Shown: positions 16,612 to 26,010, numbered from the stretch's first letter. The stretch is 64,000 nucleotides of DNA from Marinihelvus fidelis (GCF_008725655.1 NZ_VYXP01000005.1:332209-396208), one strand, 5' to 3'. Program-made: numbers and translations. The notes: generated from the sequence alone by a model not told the origin.

Positions 16612-17544
16612 ATGAATCGCGAACAACTCCTGGAAACCGTCGCCGGGCTAAACACCTTCCGCTCCGGCGAACGCCGCGCGCCGCACAAGCCGCTTCTCGT
16701 GCTCAGCGCCCTGGCCGAGTTGCAACAAGGGCGCGACCGCCTGCCCTTCAATGATGCCCGCAGCATGCTTCTCCCACTGTTGAACGCCTGGGCACCGCCG
16801 GTAGCAACCCGGCACCAACCCGAACTGCCCTACTGGCACCTCCGAGGCGATGGCATATGGGAAGTTGAAGGTGATGAATATCTTCCCAGGCAGGCTGGCG
16901 GATTCCCAAAGATGGGAGCATTAGCAGAAACCCAGGCAGGCTTCACACCAGAAGTGCTCGGCCTGTTAAAACACGACCCCACCCTGGCCGGAGAAATTGC
17001 CGACACCGTGCTGAATCGATACTTCCCGGAATCCGCCCGGGAGGAAATCATCGCCGCCGTGGGTCTCGACGAAGCAGCGTTGTTCAATGCCGTTGCCGAC
17101 ACCGAACCCATGGCCGCCCGCCGCCAGGCGCGCAACCCCAGGTTCCGACAGGACGTCCTGCGCGCCTATGAGCATCGCTGCGCCGCAACTGGCTTCCGGG
17201 CCGCCCTTGCCGGAACATATTTCGGCTGCGAAGCGGCGCATGTACAGTGGCACGCCTACGAAGGCCCGGACATGGTCAGCAACGGCTTGTGCCTGGAACC
17301 CACCCTGCACAAACTCTTCGACGCCGGCGCCTGGTCACTGACAGACAACCACGAAATTTTGGTCTCCAGGGAGTTCACAGGCTCTGATACTGCCGTCGCA
17401 CGGCTGCGAGATCTTCATGGCAAACCCCTGCGCCAACCTATCCCCGGTGAACCCAAAGTGAGCGTCGACTATATTCGTTGGCACCGCGAACCCGAGTTGG
17501 GTGGTGTGTTTCGGGGGCCTTCACTGGCAGGCTGGCACCGTTGA
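16612..17544 (+). CDS. SBD-HNH endonuclease, type IV restriction-like
   Basis: 310 residues. The N-terminal ~150 residues (PHKPLLVLSALAEL, then WHLRGDGIWEVEGDE) match the sulfur-binding-domain region of phosphorothioated-DNA-dependent McrA-type endonucleases. The C-terminal HNH core contains C190, H210 (CEAAHVQWHAY), N224 (MVSNGLCLEPTLHKLFD) and H233. Such enzymes cut DNA carrying phosphorothioate or other modified bases. No dnd modification genes occur in this window, which fits a defensive type IV role. The Nudix gene follows 28 bases downstream on the same strand. Confidence 0.75.
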   Translation: MNREQLLETVAGLNTFRSGERRAPHKPLLVLSALAELQQGRDRLPFNDARSMLLPLLNAWAPPVATRHQPELPYWHLRGDGIWEVEGDEYLPRQAGGFPKMGALAETQAGFTPEVLGLLKHDPTLAGEIADTVLNRYFPESAREEIIAAVGLDEAALFNAVADTEPMAARRQARNPRFRQDVLRAYEHRCAATGFRAALAGTYFGCEAAHVQWHAYEGPDMVSNGLCLEPTLHKLFDAGAWSLTDNHEILVSREFTGSDTAVARLRDLHGKPLRQPIPGEPKVSVDYIRWHREPELGGVFRGPSLAGWHR

Positions 17545-17571
17545 AATTCGAAACCTGCTACCGTCTACCGC

Positions 17572-17985
17572 ATGATAAAAAAAATCGAAGTCGTCGCCGC
17601 AATCATCGCGCACAACAAGAAAATTCTCTGTACCCAACGGGGCCCTGCAAAGTTCGAGTACATTTCCGGTAAGTACGAGTTTCCCGGCGGTAAGGTGGAG
17701 TCCGGGGAGACCAACGAAGGCGCTTTGGTACGGGAGATCTCAGAGGAACTGGGATTGAATGTGGCGGTGGAAGGGCACTACCTAACGGTGTCGCATGCCT
17801 ATCCGGATTTTGCCATTGTCATGCATAGTTATGTCTGTACCACTGAAAGTGTTGAGGGGATGGCGTTGACGGAGCATGTCGATCATCGGTGGTTGAGTCC
17901 GGCAGAGCTTTCGGTGCTTGATTGGGCCGCGGCGGACGTGCCTATTGTTGAGAAGCTGCAGAACGAGCCGAATGAGTTTTTCTGA
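17572..17985 (+). CDS. Nudix hydrolase, MutT-like (d)NTP pyrophosphohydrolase
   Basis: 137 residues. A complete Nudix box is visible: G40-x5-E46-x7-R54-E55-I-x-E58-E59-x-G61. The FPGGKVESGET context and the short single-domain length resemble MutT/NudG (deoxy)nucleoside triphosphate pyrophosphohydrolases. Its 3' end overlaps the following helicase gene by 14 bases, strong evidence of co-expression. In this setting it may be part of a defence module rather than housekeeping nucleotide sanitation; that is inference. Confidence 0.85.
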   Translation: MIKKIEVVAAIIAHNKKILCTQRGPAKFEYISGKYEFPGGKVESGETNEGALVREISEELGLNVAVEGHYLTVSHAYPDFAIVMHSYVCTTESVEGMALTEHVDHRWLSPAELSVLDWAAADVPIVEKLQNEPNEFF

Positions 17986-20944
17986 AAACGATTTTCTTCA
18001 GAATCTCGCGAACGGTTTTGTTGATCGCCGGCGCGACTCTAGCCGGGAGTTCTTACCGCGGCTGCTGACGAACAATCGTGAAGAATCGCGCAAAGTGCTC
18101 ACCAGTTTGGAGCGCCAGCTGGTTCGGTGTAAGAGCTTCCAGTTTTCGGTGGCGTTTATTACGACGAGTGGTGTTGCTTCGCTAATTAATGCGCTCGACA
18201 CGCTTAGGGTGCTTGGCGTTCGGGGCAAAATTCTTGCCTCGCAGTATCAGAACTTTACGCAGCCGGAGGCACTTCGCCGGCTACTCCATCTGCCCAACAT
18301 TGACCTTCGTATCTCGGTAGAGCATAACTTTCACGCGAAGGGCTATCTTTTTGAACGTGCGAACCAGTGTTGGTCGCTCATCGTTGGCAGTAGCAATCTA
18401 ACAGCCAATGCGCTTTCGAAAAATGCGGAATGGAATCTGCATGTATCGGCGCTTGAAGACAGTGCGTTACTGGAACAGACGCGGCGGGAATTCGACTACG
18501 AGTTCCAACGCGGCATCCCCGTCGATCACGCATTTATCGAAGGGTACGAGTCGGTTTACTTCAAGGCGCAAGCGAAGCGAGCTCTTGTCCAACCGTTTGA
18601 TCCGGTGTTGTCGTCCTACCCTGGGGATATCCAGGACGGCGAAGCAAAAGAACTGCGTCGGGTTATTCAGCCGAACCAGATGCAGAAAGCCGCCTTGGCC
18701 AACTTGGACGAGATTCGCCAGCAGGACCTGACAAGGGCCCTGCTCGTTTCTGCGACAGGAACCGGTAAGACGTTCTTGTCGGCATTTGATGCCGAGGCGT
18801 TTGGCGCCAAAAAGCTCTTGTTTGTGGTCCACCGCCGTAATATCGCCGAGGCGGCCATGGCGTCGTACCAAGAAGTCCATGGACAGTCGCGCACCATGGG
18901 TTTGTATTCGGGCGAGGTCAGGGATTTTGATCGTGACTTTGTTTTTTGCACCGTTCAGACGTTGTCGAAGCCGGAAAACCTAAGAAAGTTTTTTCCGACT
19001 CATTTTGACTACATCGTGATCGATGAGACTCACCGTGCTGGCGCCACAAGCTATCAGGCGGTCATTGACTATTTTCGGCCGCGGTTTTTGCTAGGAATGA
19101 CGGCAACCCCAGAGCGCACAGATGGTTACGATGTCTTCAGCCTGTTTGACCACACCATTGCTTATGAGATTCGGCTTCACCAGGCGCTCGAAGAGGAAAT
19201 GCTCTGCCCTTTCCACTACTACGGGGTTACGGATCTGGCCATCAACGACCAACTGGTTGATGAGAGCACGGACTTCAACTTATTGACCTCGGAAGAGCGC
19301 GTTTCGCGGATTTTGGAGAAAACCGCTTTTTACGGCACTGACTCAGGCGAGGTACGAGGTTTAGTGTTCTGCTCGCGTACCGATGAGTGCAAGGCGCTCG
19401 CCGCGCAGTTCCGGGCGCGAGGCGTTCGAGCCATTGCGCTCACCGGCGAAGATTCTGAGTCGGCGCGGGTTGAGGCGATCCACCGCCTTGAGTCTGAGGA
19501 CCCAGCCGACAAACTGGACTACATTTTCACAGTCGACATTTTCAACGAGGGTGTCGACATTCCGCGGGTGAACCAGGTCGTTATGCTGCGGCCAACCCAG
19601 TCAGCGATTGTGTTTGTGCAGCAAATGGGGCGTGGCCTTCGAAAGACCGGTGGTAAAGAGTACTTAACGATCATCGATTTTATCGGGAACTACACGAATA
19701 ACTTTCTGGTACCGATCGCGCTCTACGGCGATCACTCATACAACAAGGACCGCCTTCGCAAGTTGCTAAATGATGGCAGTAGAACGCTCCCGGGCACATC
19801 TACGATCAATTTCGACCTGATCTCGAAAAAGAGAATCTACAGCGCGATTGATACAGCGAACATGCAGCGGCTCAAGGACTTGCGAAAAGACTATGAGTTG
19901 TTGAAGTTCCAACTAGGCCGAGCGCCAATGATGATGGACTTTATCGAGCACGGATCGCGAGACCCATATCTCTATGTCGATGCTAAAAAGTCGTTTTTTC
20001 ATTTCGCTGAAACTCAAGAAGACACACTGAAGGGCGCTTTGACGCCGAAGCAAAAGCTAGTCCAGGAGAAGTTCTCGAAAGAGATCAACAACGGCGTTCG
20101 AGCGGAAGAGTCGATGTTGTTGTTGGCCGTAATTAATAATGGTGTTGTCGATCTAACTGAGTTCAAGCGCACATTCACGAGAAAGTATGGCGACCTGACG
20201 GATGCGGCCATTGACGCTGCAATCAACGGCCTGAACTTGAGGTTCGTAAGGGCAAAAAAAGACGGGAAAATGTTGCCCGTGGGCGAGATCTTGGGATTTC
20301 AGGCGGTAGAACGATGGGGTTCGTCCGTTCGCCCTCATCCTGATCTGTTGGCGTGTCTGGCACAACCAGTATTTAAAAAATATCTTATCGACAACATTGA
20401 GTACTCGATGGCGATTTTCGATGCGGCGTTCGCTGCTTCCAAAATGCGTGATGGTTTTCAGCTCTATAAGAAGTACAGCCGCAAAGATGTCTTTCGTATC
20501 CTCAATTGGGAAACCAATCCCGTCGCCCAGAACGTTGGCGGCTACATTGTCAGCGAGGACGGAACGAACTGTCCCATTTTCGTGACGTATCACAAGAGTG
20601 AGGGCATATCGGAGTCCACAAACTATGAAGATTACTTCATCAACAATTTGACCTTCGCCTGGATGTCGAAGTCGAACCGACGTTTAGACAGCAACGACGT
20701 ACTTGCTATTCGCAATGCCCGTGACACTGGTATGCGAATGCCGCTGTTTATCAAAAAGTCCGACGATGAAGGCGCTGATTTCTATTTCGTGGGCGACCTC
20801 GAAGCTTTAGACGATAGCTTTGAGCAAGCCACAATTAGCAACGATAAAGGCAAACTGCTACCAGTCGTTAAGGTTCAGTTCCGCCTGTCAGACCCGGTTG
20901 AAGATTCGTTGTACGACTATTTCACCCATGACGAAGCTCACTGA
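17972..20944 (+). CDS. PLD-nuclease/DEAD-box helicase/DUF3427 protein
   Basis: 990 residues from the ATG at 17972; the frame is open slightly further upstream inside the Nudix gene. Domain order: a PLD-type nuclease (about 45-165) with HAK (121-123) and GSSNLTANA (139-147); a superfamily 2 helicase with Walker A SATGTGKT (260-267), DETH (351-354), TATPERTD (~380) and QQMGRGLRKTGG (~550); and a DUF3427 C-terminus (~700-990). It is probably DNA-directed and defence-related. The gene is clearly AT-richer than flanking DNA, a sign of horizontal transfer. Confidence 0.85.
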   Translation: MSFSENDFLQNLANGFVDRRRDSSREFLPRLLTNNREESRKVLTSLERQLVRCKSFQFSVAFITTSGVASLINALDTLRVLGVRGKILASQYQNFTQPEALRRLLHLPNIDLRISVEHNFHAKGYLFERANQCWSLIVGSSNLTANALSKNAEWNLHVSALEDSALLEQTRREFDYEFQRGIPVDHAFIEGYESVYFKAQAKRALVQPFDPVLSSYPGDIQDGEAKELRRVIQPNQMQKAALANLDEIRQQDLTRALLVSATGTGKTFLSAFDAEAFGAKKLLFVVHRRNIAEAAMASYQEVHGQSRTMGLYSGEVRDFDRDFVFCTVQTLSKPENLRKFFPTHFDYIVIDETHRAGATSYQAVIDYFRPRFLLGMTATPERTDGYDVFSLFDHTIAYEIRLHQALEEEMLCPFHYYGVTDLAINDQLVDESTDFNLLTSEERVSRILEKTAFYGTDSGEVRGLVFCSRTDECKALAAQFRARGVRAIALTGEDSESARVEAIHRLESEDPADKLDYIFTVDIFNEGVDIPRVNQVVMLRPTQSAIVFVQQMGRGLRKTGGKEYLTIIDFIGNYTNNFLVPIALYGDHSYNKDRLRKLLNDGSRTLPGTSTINFDLISKKRIYSAIDTANMQRLKDLRKDYELLKFQLGRAPMMMDFIEHGSRDPYLYVDAKKSFFHFAETQEDTLKGALTPKQKLVQEKFSKEINNGVRAEESMLLLAVINNGVVDLTEFKRTFTRKYGDLTDAAIDAAINGLNLRFVRAKKDGKMLPVGEILGFQAVERWGSSVRPHPDLLACLAQPVFKKYLIDNIEYSMAIFDAAFAASKMRDGFQLYKKYSRKDVFRILNWETNPVAQNVGGYIVSEDGTNCPIFVTYHKSEGISESTNYEDYFINNLTFAWMSKSNRRLDSNDVLAIRNARDTGMRMPLFIKKSDDEGADFYFVGDLEALDDSFEQATISNDKGKLLPVVKVQFRLSDPVEDSLYDYFTHDEAH

Positions 20945-20959
20945 GCCGGGTAGCTGGAC

Positions 20960-21583
20960 CTATTTGAAGTAACAAAGCTTTTCGTAATAGAGCGTGCTCG
21001 CCAGGTCCGGGCACTGCAGCCCACTGGCCTCACTAACCCACTCGCAGTACTCGTCGAGCCAGGCGCTTTCACTGGCATCGTCAGCCGCACTGAGCATGCG
21101 TTCGACTTCCAGAGCCCTTCCAATCGGGAATTTGCACTCCCTCGTGGTGCCGCGTGGCGGGCTCTTGCCGGTCAGGCGGATGTCGGGGTTGTACTTGCGC
21201 GGTGTGTTGGTGCGGCGGTTTTCAGCCTGGGCCTGCTCGGCCCTGCGCTTTTGCTCCAGCCAGCTATTGCGGGGCATCTGTTCGATCACCGAGAGGGTGT
21301 TTCCGCTGGTGTAGGGCTTGCAGTTGGGGTCGTCGGTGACAGTGAAAACGGGTTCGCCGTGGTCGCCGGTGCATTTGCGGAGTGTCTTCCGGGCGGGTGA
21401 TGGCGAAGGTGCGGCGATCGGCGGCGGCTGGTGGGATGGCGTTGGTGGGGCGGTGGTGGCTTTGGAATGGTTCGGTTCGGGTTCGGGGGCTTGTGGCCGG
21501 GTGTCCAGCCAGAATGCGTAGCCCAGCGTGGCCAGTGTGGTGATGACTGCGGCGTAAAAGAGGAGTGTCTTTGTCGCTTGCAT
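20960..21583 (-). CDS. membrane-anchored protein with DUF4124-like region
   Basis: 207 residues. The N-terminal helix (about 7-25) acts as anchor or uncleaved signal, followed by a Pro/Ser-rich linker (30-65). The region KCTGDHGEPVFTVTDDPNCKPY (broken by a few residues) resembles DUF4124, a short envelope domain. The C-terminal half contains several Cys (CKF, YCEW, QCPD, LCYF) that could form disulfides. No function is known. It converges on the helicase gene with a 15-base gap. Confidence 0.6.
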   Translation of the reverse strand: MQATKTLLFYAAVITTLATLGYAFWLDTRPQAPEPEPNHSKATTAPPTPSHQPPPIAAPSPSPARKTLRKCTGDHGEPVFTVTDDPNCKPYTSGNTLSVIEQMPRNSWLEQKRRAEQAQAENRRTNTPRKYNPDIRLTGKSPPRGTTRECKFPIGRALEVERMLSAADDASESAWLDEYCEWVSEASGLQCPDLASTLYYEKLCYFK

Positions 21584-21746
21584 TCGCTGCTTGATGGCTT
21601 CTGGCCTGGCGTTTAGTTGTTGCGGGTAAGACTAGCATGCCGGGTGGGGGCTGCAGGCCACCCGCTCTGCGCAAACAAGCTAAACTGGGATTAAACGTTT
21701 AGCGTGTCTCGTTGCCTGGGCGGCGGGGTGTGGGGATCGGGTGCGT

Positions 21747-23489
21747 ATGGGCAAGGTGGAGGCGTATAGGGGTGACGAGCCTTATGTGTTCGTCTGCTAT
21801 TCGCATGCCGATTCCGGGGTGGTTTATGACGACCTGTTGATGCTGGGTGGGCGTGGGGTGCGGGCCTGGTATGACGAGGGGATTTCGGCGGGGGCGCGTT
21901 GGCGGGCGGAGATTGCCGGGGCGTTGGAGCGGTCTGCGCGGGTTGTGTTTTATGTGTCGCCGGCGTCGCTGGCTTCGCCGCATTGTCAGCGCGAGGTGGA
22001 TTTTGCGCTGGATCGGGGGTTGGACATTCTGCCTGTCTACCTGGAGCCCTGTGAGTTGCCTTCTGAGTTGGCGCTGTCGCTGGGGAGCGTGCAGGCGCTG
22101 TTTCGTTACGACGATGAACGCTATGCCGATCGCCTGGTCGAGGCTTGCCTGGCGGCGCCGGGTGTGGCTCGGCGGGTGGGTGGGCATCGGCCGCCGGCTC
22201 GGCGGCGGGGGTTGGGGTGGCCGGTCTGGGTGGGTGGCGCGGTTGCGCTGGTCGCCGTGCTGTTTGCGCTTTGGGGGCCGTTGATGGGGGCGCGGACCGG
22301 CGTGTCGGCGCCTGGTGGTGAGGCGGCGCGGCCGGGTGTGGGTGATGCGCAGGCGACGTATTTGCAGGCGCAGGCGTTGCTGATGCGCTGGGACAAGGGC
22401 GATAACCTGGCGCAGGCGGTGAGCCTCTATCGGCAGGCGATTGCGGTTGATCCGGATTTTGCGTTGGCGCATGCGCGGCTGTCCGAGGCGTTGCGGATGC
22501 GCTATGTGCTCACGGGTGACCGGTCGTACCTGGACAGCGCGGCTGACAGCGTGGCGCGTGCGCTGGCGCTGGATGATGGCCTGGCGGCGGTACAGGTTGC
22601 CCAGGGGCGGTTGCACCTGGTGGAGGGCAACCTGGACCTGGCGACGGTGGCGGTGGAGCGGGCGCTGGCCGCTGACCCGAACGATGCTGATGCCAACCAG
22701 GCGATGGCCAAGTTGCTGGAGCGCCAGGGCAAGCTTGATGAGGCCGAGGCGGCGTTTCAGCGGGCCGTGGCGCTGGCGCCGGACAATCTTGTGCTGCGCG
22801 ATTCGCTGGCCAACTTTCTCTATCGACAGGACCGCTACCAGGACGCTGCCGACCAGTGGGGCATGGTGATTGACGCGGCGCCGGACCATTTTGGCGCGCG
22901 GGTGAACCTGGGGGCGGCCTTCAGTGGGCTGGGGCGCAATGCCCAGGCCATTGAGCAGTACGAACAGGCCATCGCCATCCGGCCTTCCTACATGGGTTAC
23001 AGCAACCTGGGTACGGCCTATTGGCGCGAGGAACGGTTTGAGGACGCGGTGGCGGCGTTCGAGGAAGCGCTGGCCATCGATGCCGATGACTGGCTGGCCT
23101 GGGGCAACCTGGCCTTCGTCTACACCGACATGGGTGGGCGCGAGATCCAGGCCGACGAGACATTTACTCACGCCATTCGCCTGGCCGAGGCCGGGCGTGA
23201 ACAGAACCCACGCGATCCCTGGGTCCACAGCGACCTGGCGCTCTACTACGCACGGCAGGGCGACGGCGAGCTGGCGCTACGGCGGCTCGATACCGCGCTG
23301 GCGCTTTCCCCGGACTCATCCGAGGTGCTGATGGCCGCCGGCGAGGTCCACGAACTGCTGGGCGACCGCGAAACCGCTATCGACTACATCAACCAGGCCA
23401 TAGCGGCGGGTGCGGATAGCCGCCAGCTGACCGTTAACCGGGTGCTGAAGCCGCTGATGAGTGACCCGCGCCTGGCCGCCGCCGATTGA
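21747..23489 (+). CDS. TIR-domain/TPR membrane protein
   Basis: 580 residues from the ATG at 21747; a GTG two codons upstream is an alternative. The N-terminal TIR domain (~10-130) shows YVFVCYSHADSG, RAWYDEGISAGARW and SPASLASPHCQREV. Glu83 in the last motif matches the position of the catalytic glutamate of TIR NADases. One membrane helix (~155-175) is followed by about ten TPR units. It could be a NAD-degrading defence effector or a membrane signalling adaptor; the TIR-TM-TPR layout also occurs in sensor families. Codon use is G-rich compared with neighbours. Confidence 0.8.
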   Translation: MGKVEAYRGDEPYVFVCYSHADSGVVYDDLLMLGGRGVRAWYDEGISAGARWRAEIAGALERSARVVFYVSPASLASPHCQREVDFALDRGLDILPVYLEPCELPSELALSLGSVQALFRYDDERYADRLVEACLAAPGVARRVGGHRPPARRRGLGWPVWVGGAVALVAVLFALWGPLMGARTGVSAPGGEAARPGVGDAQATYLQAQALLMRWDKGDNLAQAVSLYRQAIAVDPDFALAHARLSEALRMRYVLTGDRSYLDSAADSVARALALDDGLAAVQVAQGRLHLVEGNLDLATVAVERALAADPNDADANQAMAKLLERQGKLDEAEAAFQRAVALAPDNLVLRDSLANFLYRQDRYQDAADQWGMVIDAAPDHFGARVNLGAAFSGLGRNAQAIEQYEQAIAIRPSYMGYSNLGTAYWREERFEDAVAAFEEALAIDADDWLAWGNLAFVYTDMGGREIQADETFTHAIRLAEAGREQNPRDPWVHSDLALYYARQGDGELALRRLDTALALSPDSSEVLMAAGEVHELLGDRETAIDYINQAIAAGADSRQLTVNRVLKPLMSDPRLAAAD

Positions 23490-23547
23490 AGTATGGGCAT
23501 CGCGGGCGAGCCGCGGTGCGTTTGTGACACAAGGGAGGAAGAAGAAG

Positions 23548-23862
23548 ATGCCGAACAATATCCATGATGTACTGGTGCTGGGTCCTTGCGCGGATGGGGG
23601 CGAAGGTTGTGTTCCGAGCGAGGACCCCTGGCGGCCGCCGCAGCAGACCGAGGTGGTCATCGTTAACCTGTCCGGCCACGAGCAGTCGCTGACAAACATC
23701 AGCAATGCCCTGCTCACGCCGGTTCAGCACAACCAGATCACCATTCCCGCCGGCAAGGCCTGGGTTGGTCGGGTGGGCCGCCGTGTCGACCGTGGCACCT
23801 ACACGTACAACGCGTGTACAGATGACGCTGGCCCGCGCAACGGTACGATTGATCCCGCCTGA
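23548..23862 (+). CDS. small hypothetical protein downstream of the TIR gene
   Basis: 104 residues. The start is fixed by AAGGGAGGA nine bases before the ATG. It has no signal peptide or membrane helix. It contains three Cys (C14, C21 and one near residue 90) and a beta-rich middle (TEVVIVNLSGHEQSL, ITIPAGKAWVGRVG). I do not recognise it. It lies 58 bases after the TIR-TPR gene on the same strand and could be co-transcribed. Confidence 0.6.
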   Translation: MPNNIHDVLVLGPCADGGEGCVPSEDPWRPPQQTEVVIVNLSGHEQSLTNISNALLTPVQHNQITIPAGKAWVGRVGRRVDRGTYTYNACTDDAGPRNGTIDPA

Positions 23863-23900
23863 CCGCGCAGGGTGACGCGGCCAGGCGGATCTGCCCGCGA

Positions 23901-25247
23901 TTAGCTGTCTTGTGAGTCCGCCCAGTCGGCGTCTTTCCTGGCTCTACGGAAATCCGGCTTCGAACGCATCGACTTGCGGGCCAGCGCCATGGCTTCGCGT
24001 TTGGACATGCCGTCCCAGTTGCGTTGGACGCGGCTGGCCATGCGGTCGCGGCGGCTGAGCATGGAGACGGAGCTGTCGAGGTCCTGGACCAGGGCGTCGA
24101 AGGCTACTTCGTTGACGCTGAAGGAGGCGCCGGCCTGGCGGAAGTCACCGCGCTCGTTGTGGAGCATGGCCTCGTAGCCCTGGCGGGCGAGCCAGAGTTC
24201 GGCGATGGTTTCGGCGACGGCTTTGTCGCGGGTGTCTTCGCTGAACGTGTTGGGCGGGACGATGGCCAGTTGTGTCCGGGCGGTTGCGGTATGGGCGGTG
24301 TCGGTATCCGGGTGCTGCCAGTTGCTTGAGATCGTGTAGTCCAGCGTCATCGGCTCCGGCAGATGGTCCGCTTCGAACTCCAGCAGCAGCGCCACGTGGC
24401 GGGTCTGGCCGGCGATCAGGGTGCCGATGTGGATAGGGCCGAAGCCGGCGCCGGCACGAGCGCCGTTGCCGTTGCCGGGTTGGCGGTAGTGGGTCAGCTG
24501 GCGGGCGTTTTCGGCGTGGGGGCCTTGCAGGTGCAGCATGAATTTGCGGGCGACCACCTGGGTCTGTTCGCCGATTTCGCCGGAGAGGACTTCGACGATT
24601 TCGTTGGGCTCGCTGGACTGGTGCAGTTCGCCCTGGCCGGCTTCTGCAATCGCGGTCAGTTGCAGGGGGGAGTAGTGGGCGCCGATGCCGACGCAGGTCG
24701 TGGTCACGTTGCGGTCGGCCAGGTCGCCGGCGAGTTCGGCCAGGCGTTCGGGGTTGCACTCGCCTTCGTTGGCGCAGCCGTCGGAGAGCAGGATAACGTG
24801 GCCTGACTTAAAGCCGTGTTCATCCATGGCGTTTGCTGCGCAGCGGGCGCCACGGAGCCAACCACCGGAAAGGTTGGTCATTCCGCTTGTCTCGATGCAT
24901 TGAATCGCAGATACGGCGGACTTCCTGCCGGTGGTGTCCATGCGCGCGCAATCAACGACGACGGTGACATCGGAGCCGTAGACGACCACGGACAGGCGGT
25001 CACTGTCGCGCAGGCGGTTGGCCAGGCCAATCGCCGCTTCTTTCGCCGCCTCCAGCGGGCCGCCGCTCATCGAGCCGCTGCGGTCGATGACCAGGGCCAG
25101 GTTGACGGGTGGGCGTTCGGTGTTGCCTTCATCGGCGGGCAGTTCCGGGGCGATGATGTCGATCAGCAGGCCGCGGGTGGCGTCTTTGCCGGTGGGGGCC
25201 TGGGCGTGGTCCCAGCGGGCTTTGATTTGGATATCGGTCATGGTCAT
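23901..25247 (-). CDS. von Willebrand factor A domain protein
   Basis: 448 residues. The vWA domain (~45-215) has a complete MIDAS start, DRSGSMSGG (Asp55, Ser57, Ser59), plus the conserved GMTNLSGG and LLSDGCANEG motifs. The C-terminal half has a beta-rich region and a basic helical tail with Arg/Lys-rich repeats (MLSRRDRMASRVQR). There is no signal peptide, so it is cytoplasmic. A strong GGAGG precedes the start. It overlaps the upstream MerR-like gene by four bases (ATGA). vWA proteins of this type often pair with ATPases or regulators; the role here is unknown. Confidence 0.75.
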   Translation of the reverse strand: MTMTDIQIKARWDHAQAPTGKDATRGLLIDIIAPELPADEGNTERPPVNLALVIDRSGSMSGGPLEAAKEAAIGLANRLRDSDRLSVVVYGSDVTVVVDCARMDTTGRKSAVSAIQCIETSGMTNLSGGWLRGARCAANAMDEHGFKSGHVILLSDGCANEGECNPERLAELAGDLADRNVTTTCVGIGAHYSPLQLTAIAEAGQGELHQSSEPNEIVEVLSGEIGEQTQVVARKFMLHLQGPHAENARQLTHYRQPGNGNGARAGAGFGPIHIGTLIAGQTRHVALLLEFEADHLPEPMTLDYTISSNWQHPDTDTAHTATARTQLAIVPPNTFSEDTRDKAVAETIAELWLARQGYEAMLHNERGDFRQAGASFSVNEVAFDALVQDLDSSVSMLSRRDRMASRVQRNWDGMSKREAMALARKSMRSKPDFRRARKDADWADSQDS

Positions 25248-25834
25248 TTTCCTCCGACGACGGATTTCAGGAGTGCCCCGGCCAGTTCCACCTGTCGGCG
25301 TTGGTCGCGGGTGAGGGGGTTGCGCACGCGGATGACCAGGTCATGGCCGAACTGGAACTCGTTCCAGTGGTCCGCGGTGGGTGGTTCTGGTTTGCGGTGC
25401 GGGTCGGGGCCCATGATCCGGTCCAGGTAGTTCGACGCGGATTCGTCGACCTGTAACAGGTTCGGTTCAGTGTGGGCTTTCTGGGCCACGTTCATTGCGA
25501 TCCGGCGCGGCGCGCTGCCGGGCTGGGTGATGGCCTTGGGCTTGATGCGGTAGGGCATCTCGGCCAGGCGGTGGATCTCCTCTTCATCCAGGTTGTCGAG
25601 CCAGTCGCTGAACTGCTCCAGCGACGGTTTGACCTCGCCGCGCTTGGGGTCGTAGTCCCTGGCCAGTACCTGTTTGGCCAGCTTCAGCCGGTCCACGGTC
25701 TGCTGGTCGTAGTACGACTTGCGCCCCGGCGTGCCGCTGGGCGCGTTCACCACCTTGGCCAGGTAGTAGCGCACGGTGCGCTCGGGCAGGCCGGTCACCT
25801 TGGCGATTTCCTGCAGGTCGTAGAGTTTCGGCAT
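25244..25834 (-). CDS. MerR-like DNA-binding regulator
   Basis: 196 residues from the ATG at 25834; the frame continues upstream but starts with an unlikely leader. The N-terminal helix-turn-helix reads LYDLQEIAKVTGLPERTVRYYLAKV (split here by function: recognition helix near residues 18-27), followed by a wing-like GRKSYYD, typical of MerR-type regulators. The C-terminal part is basic and has no recognised ligand domain. It overlaps the vWA gene by four bases and probably controls this two-gene operon, perhaps through the direct repeats just upstream. Confidence 0.7.
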   Translation of the reverse strand: MPKLYDLQEIAKVTGLPERTVRYYLAKVVNAPSGTPGRKSYYDQQTVDRLKLAKQVLARDYDPKRGEVKPSLEQFSDWLDNLDEEEIHRLAEMPYRIKPKAITQPGSAPRRIAMNVAQKAHTEPNLLQVDESASNYLDRIMGPDPHRKPEPPTADHWNEFQFGHDLVIRVRNPLTRDQRRQVELAGALLKSVVGGK

Positions 25835-25865
25835 CGTTTCGGGCCTTGTCGGCGTTAACTGCGAG

Positions 25866-25895
25866 AAACTGTAATATAGTGTAGAAAACTGTAAT
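25866..25895. promoter_or_regulatory. direct repeats upstream of the MerR-like gene
   Basis: AAACTGTAAT occurs at 25866-25875 and again at 25886-25895, spaced exactly 20 bases (about two helical turns), 32 bases before the MerR-like start on the opposite strand. The position and spacing suit a dimeric regulator. No other signal was recognised in the G-rich remainder of the gap 25835-26055 apart from the site listed at 26011. Confidence 0.45.
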
Positions 25896-26010
25896 TGCAA
25901 GGGGTGGTGGTGAATTAGTTGCCGGGTTGGGGGTGATTCTGGGGGTGGGGGTTCTCAAAAGGGGAGAATGCCGACGGGGGTTTGAGGCGATTCCCTACGG
26001 AGATTTGAGA

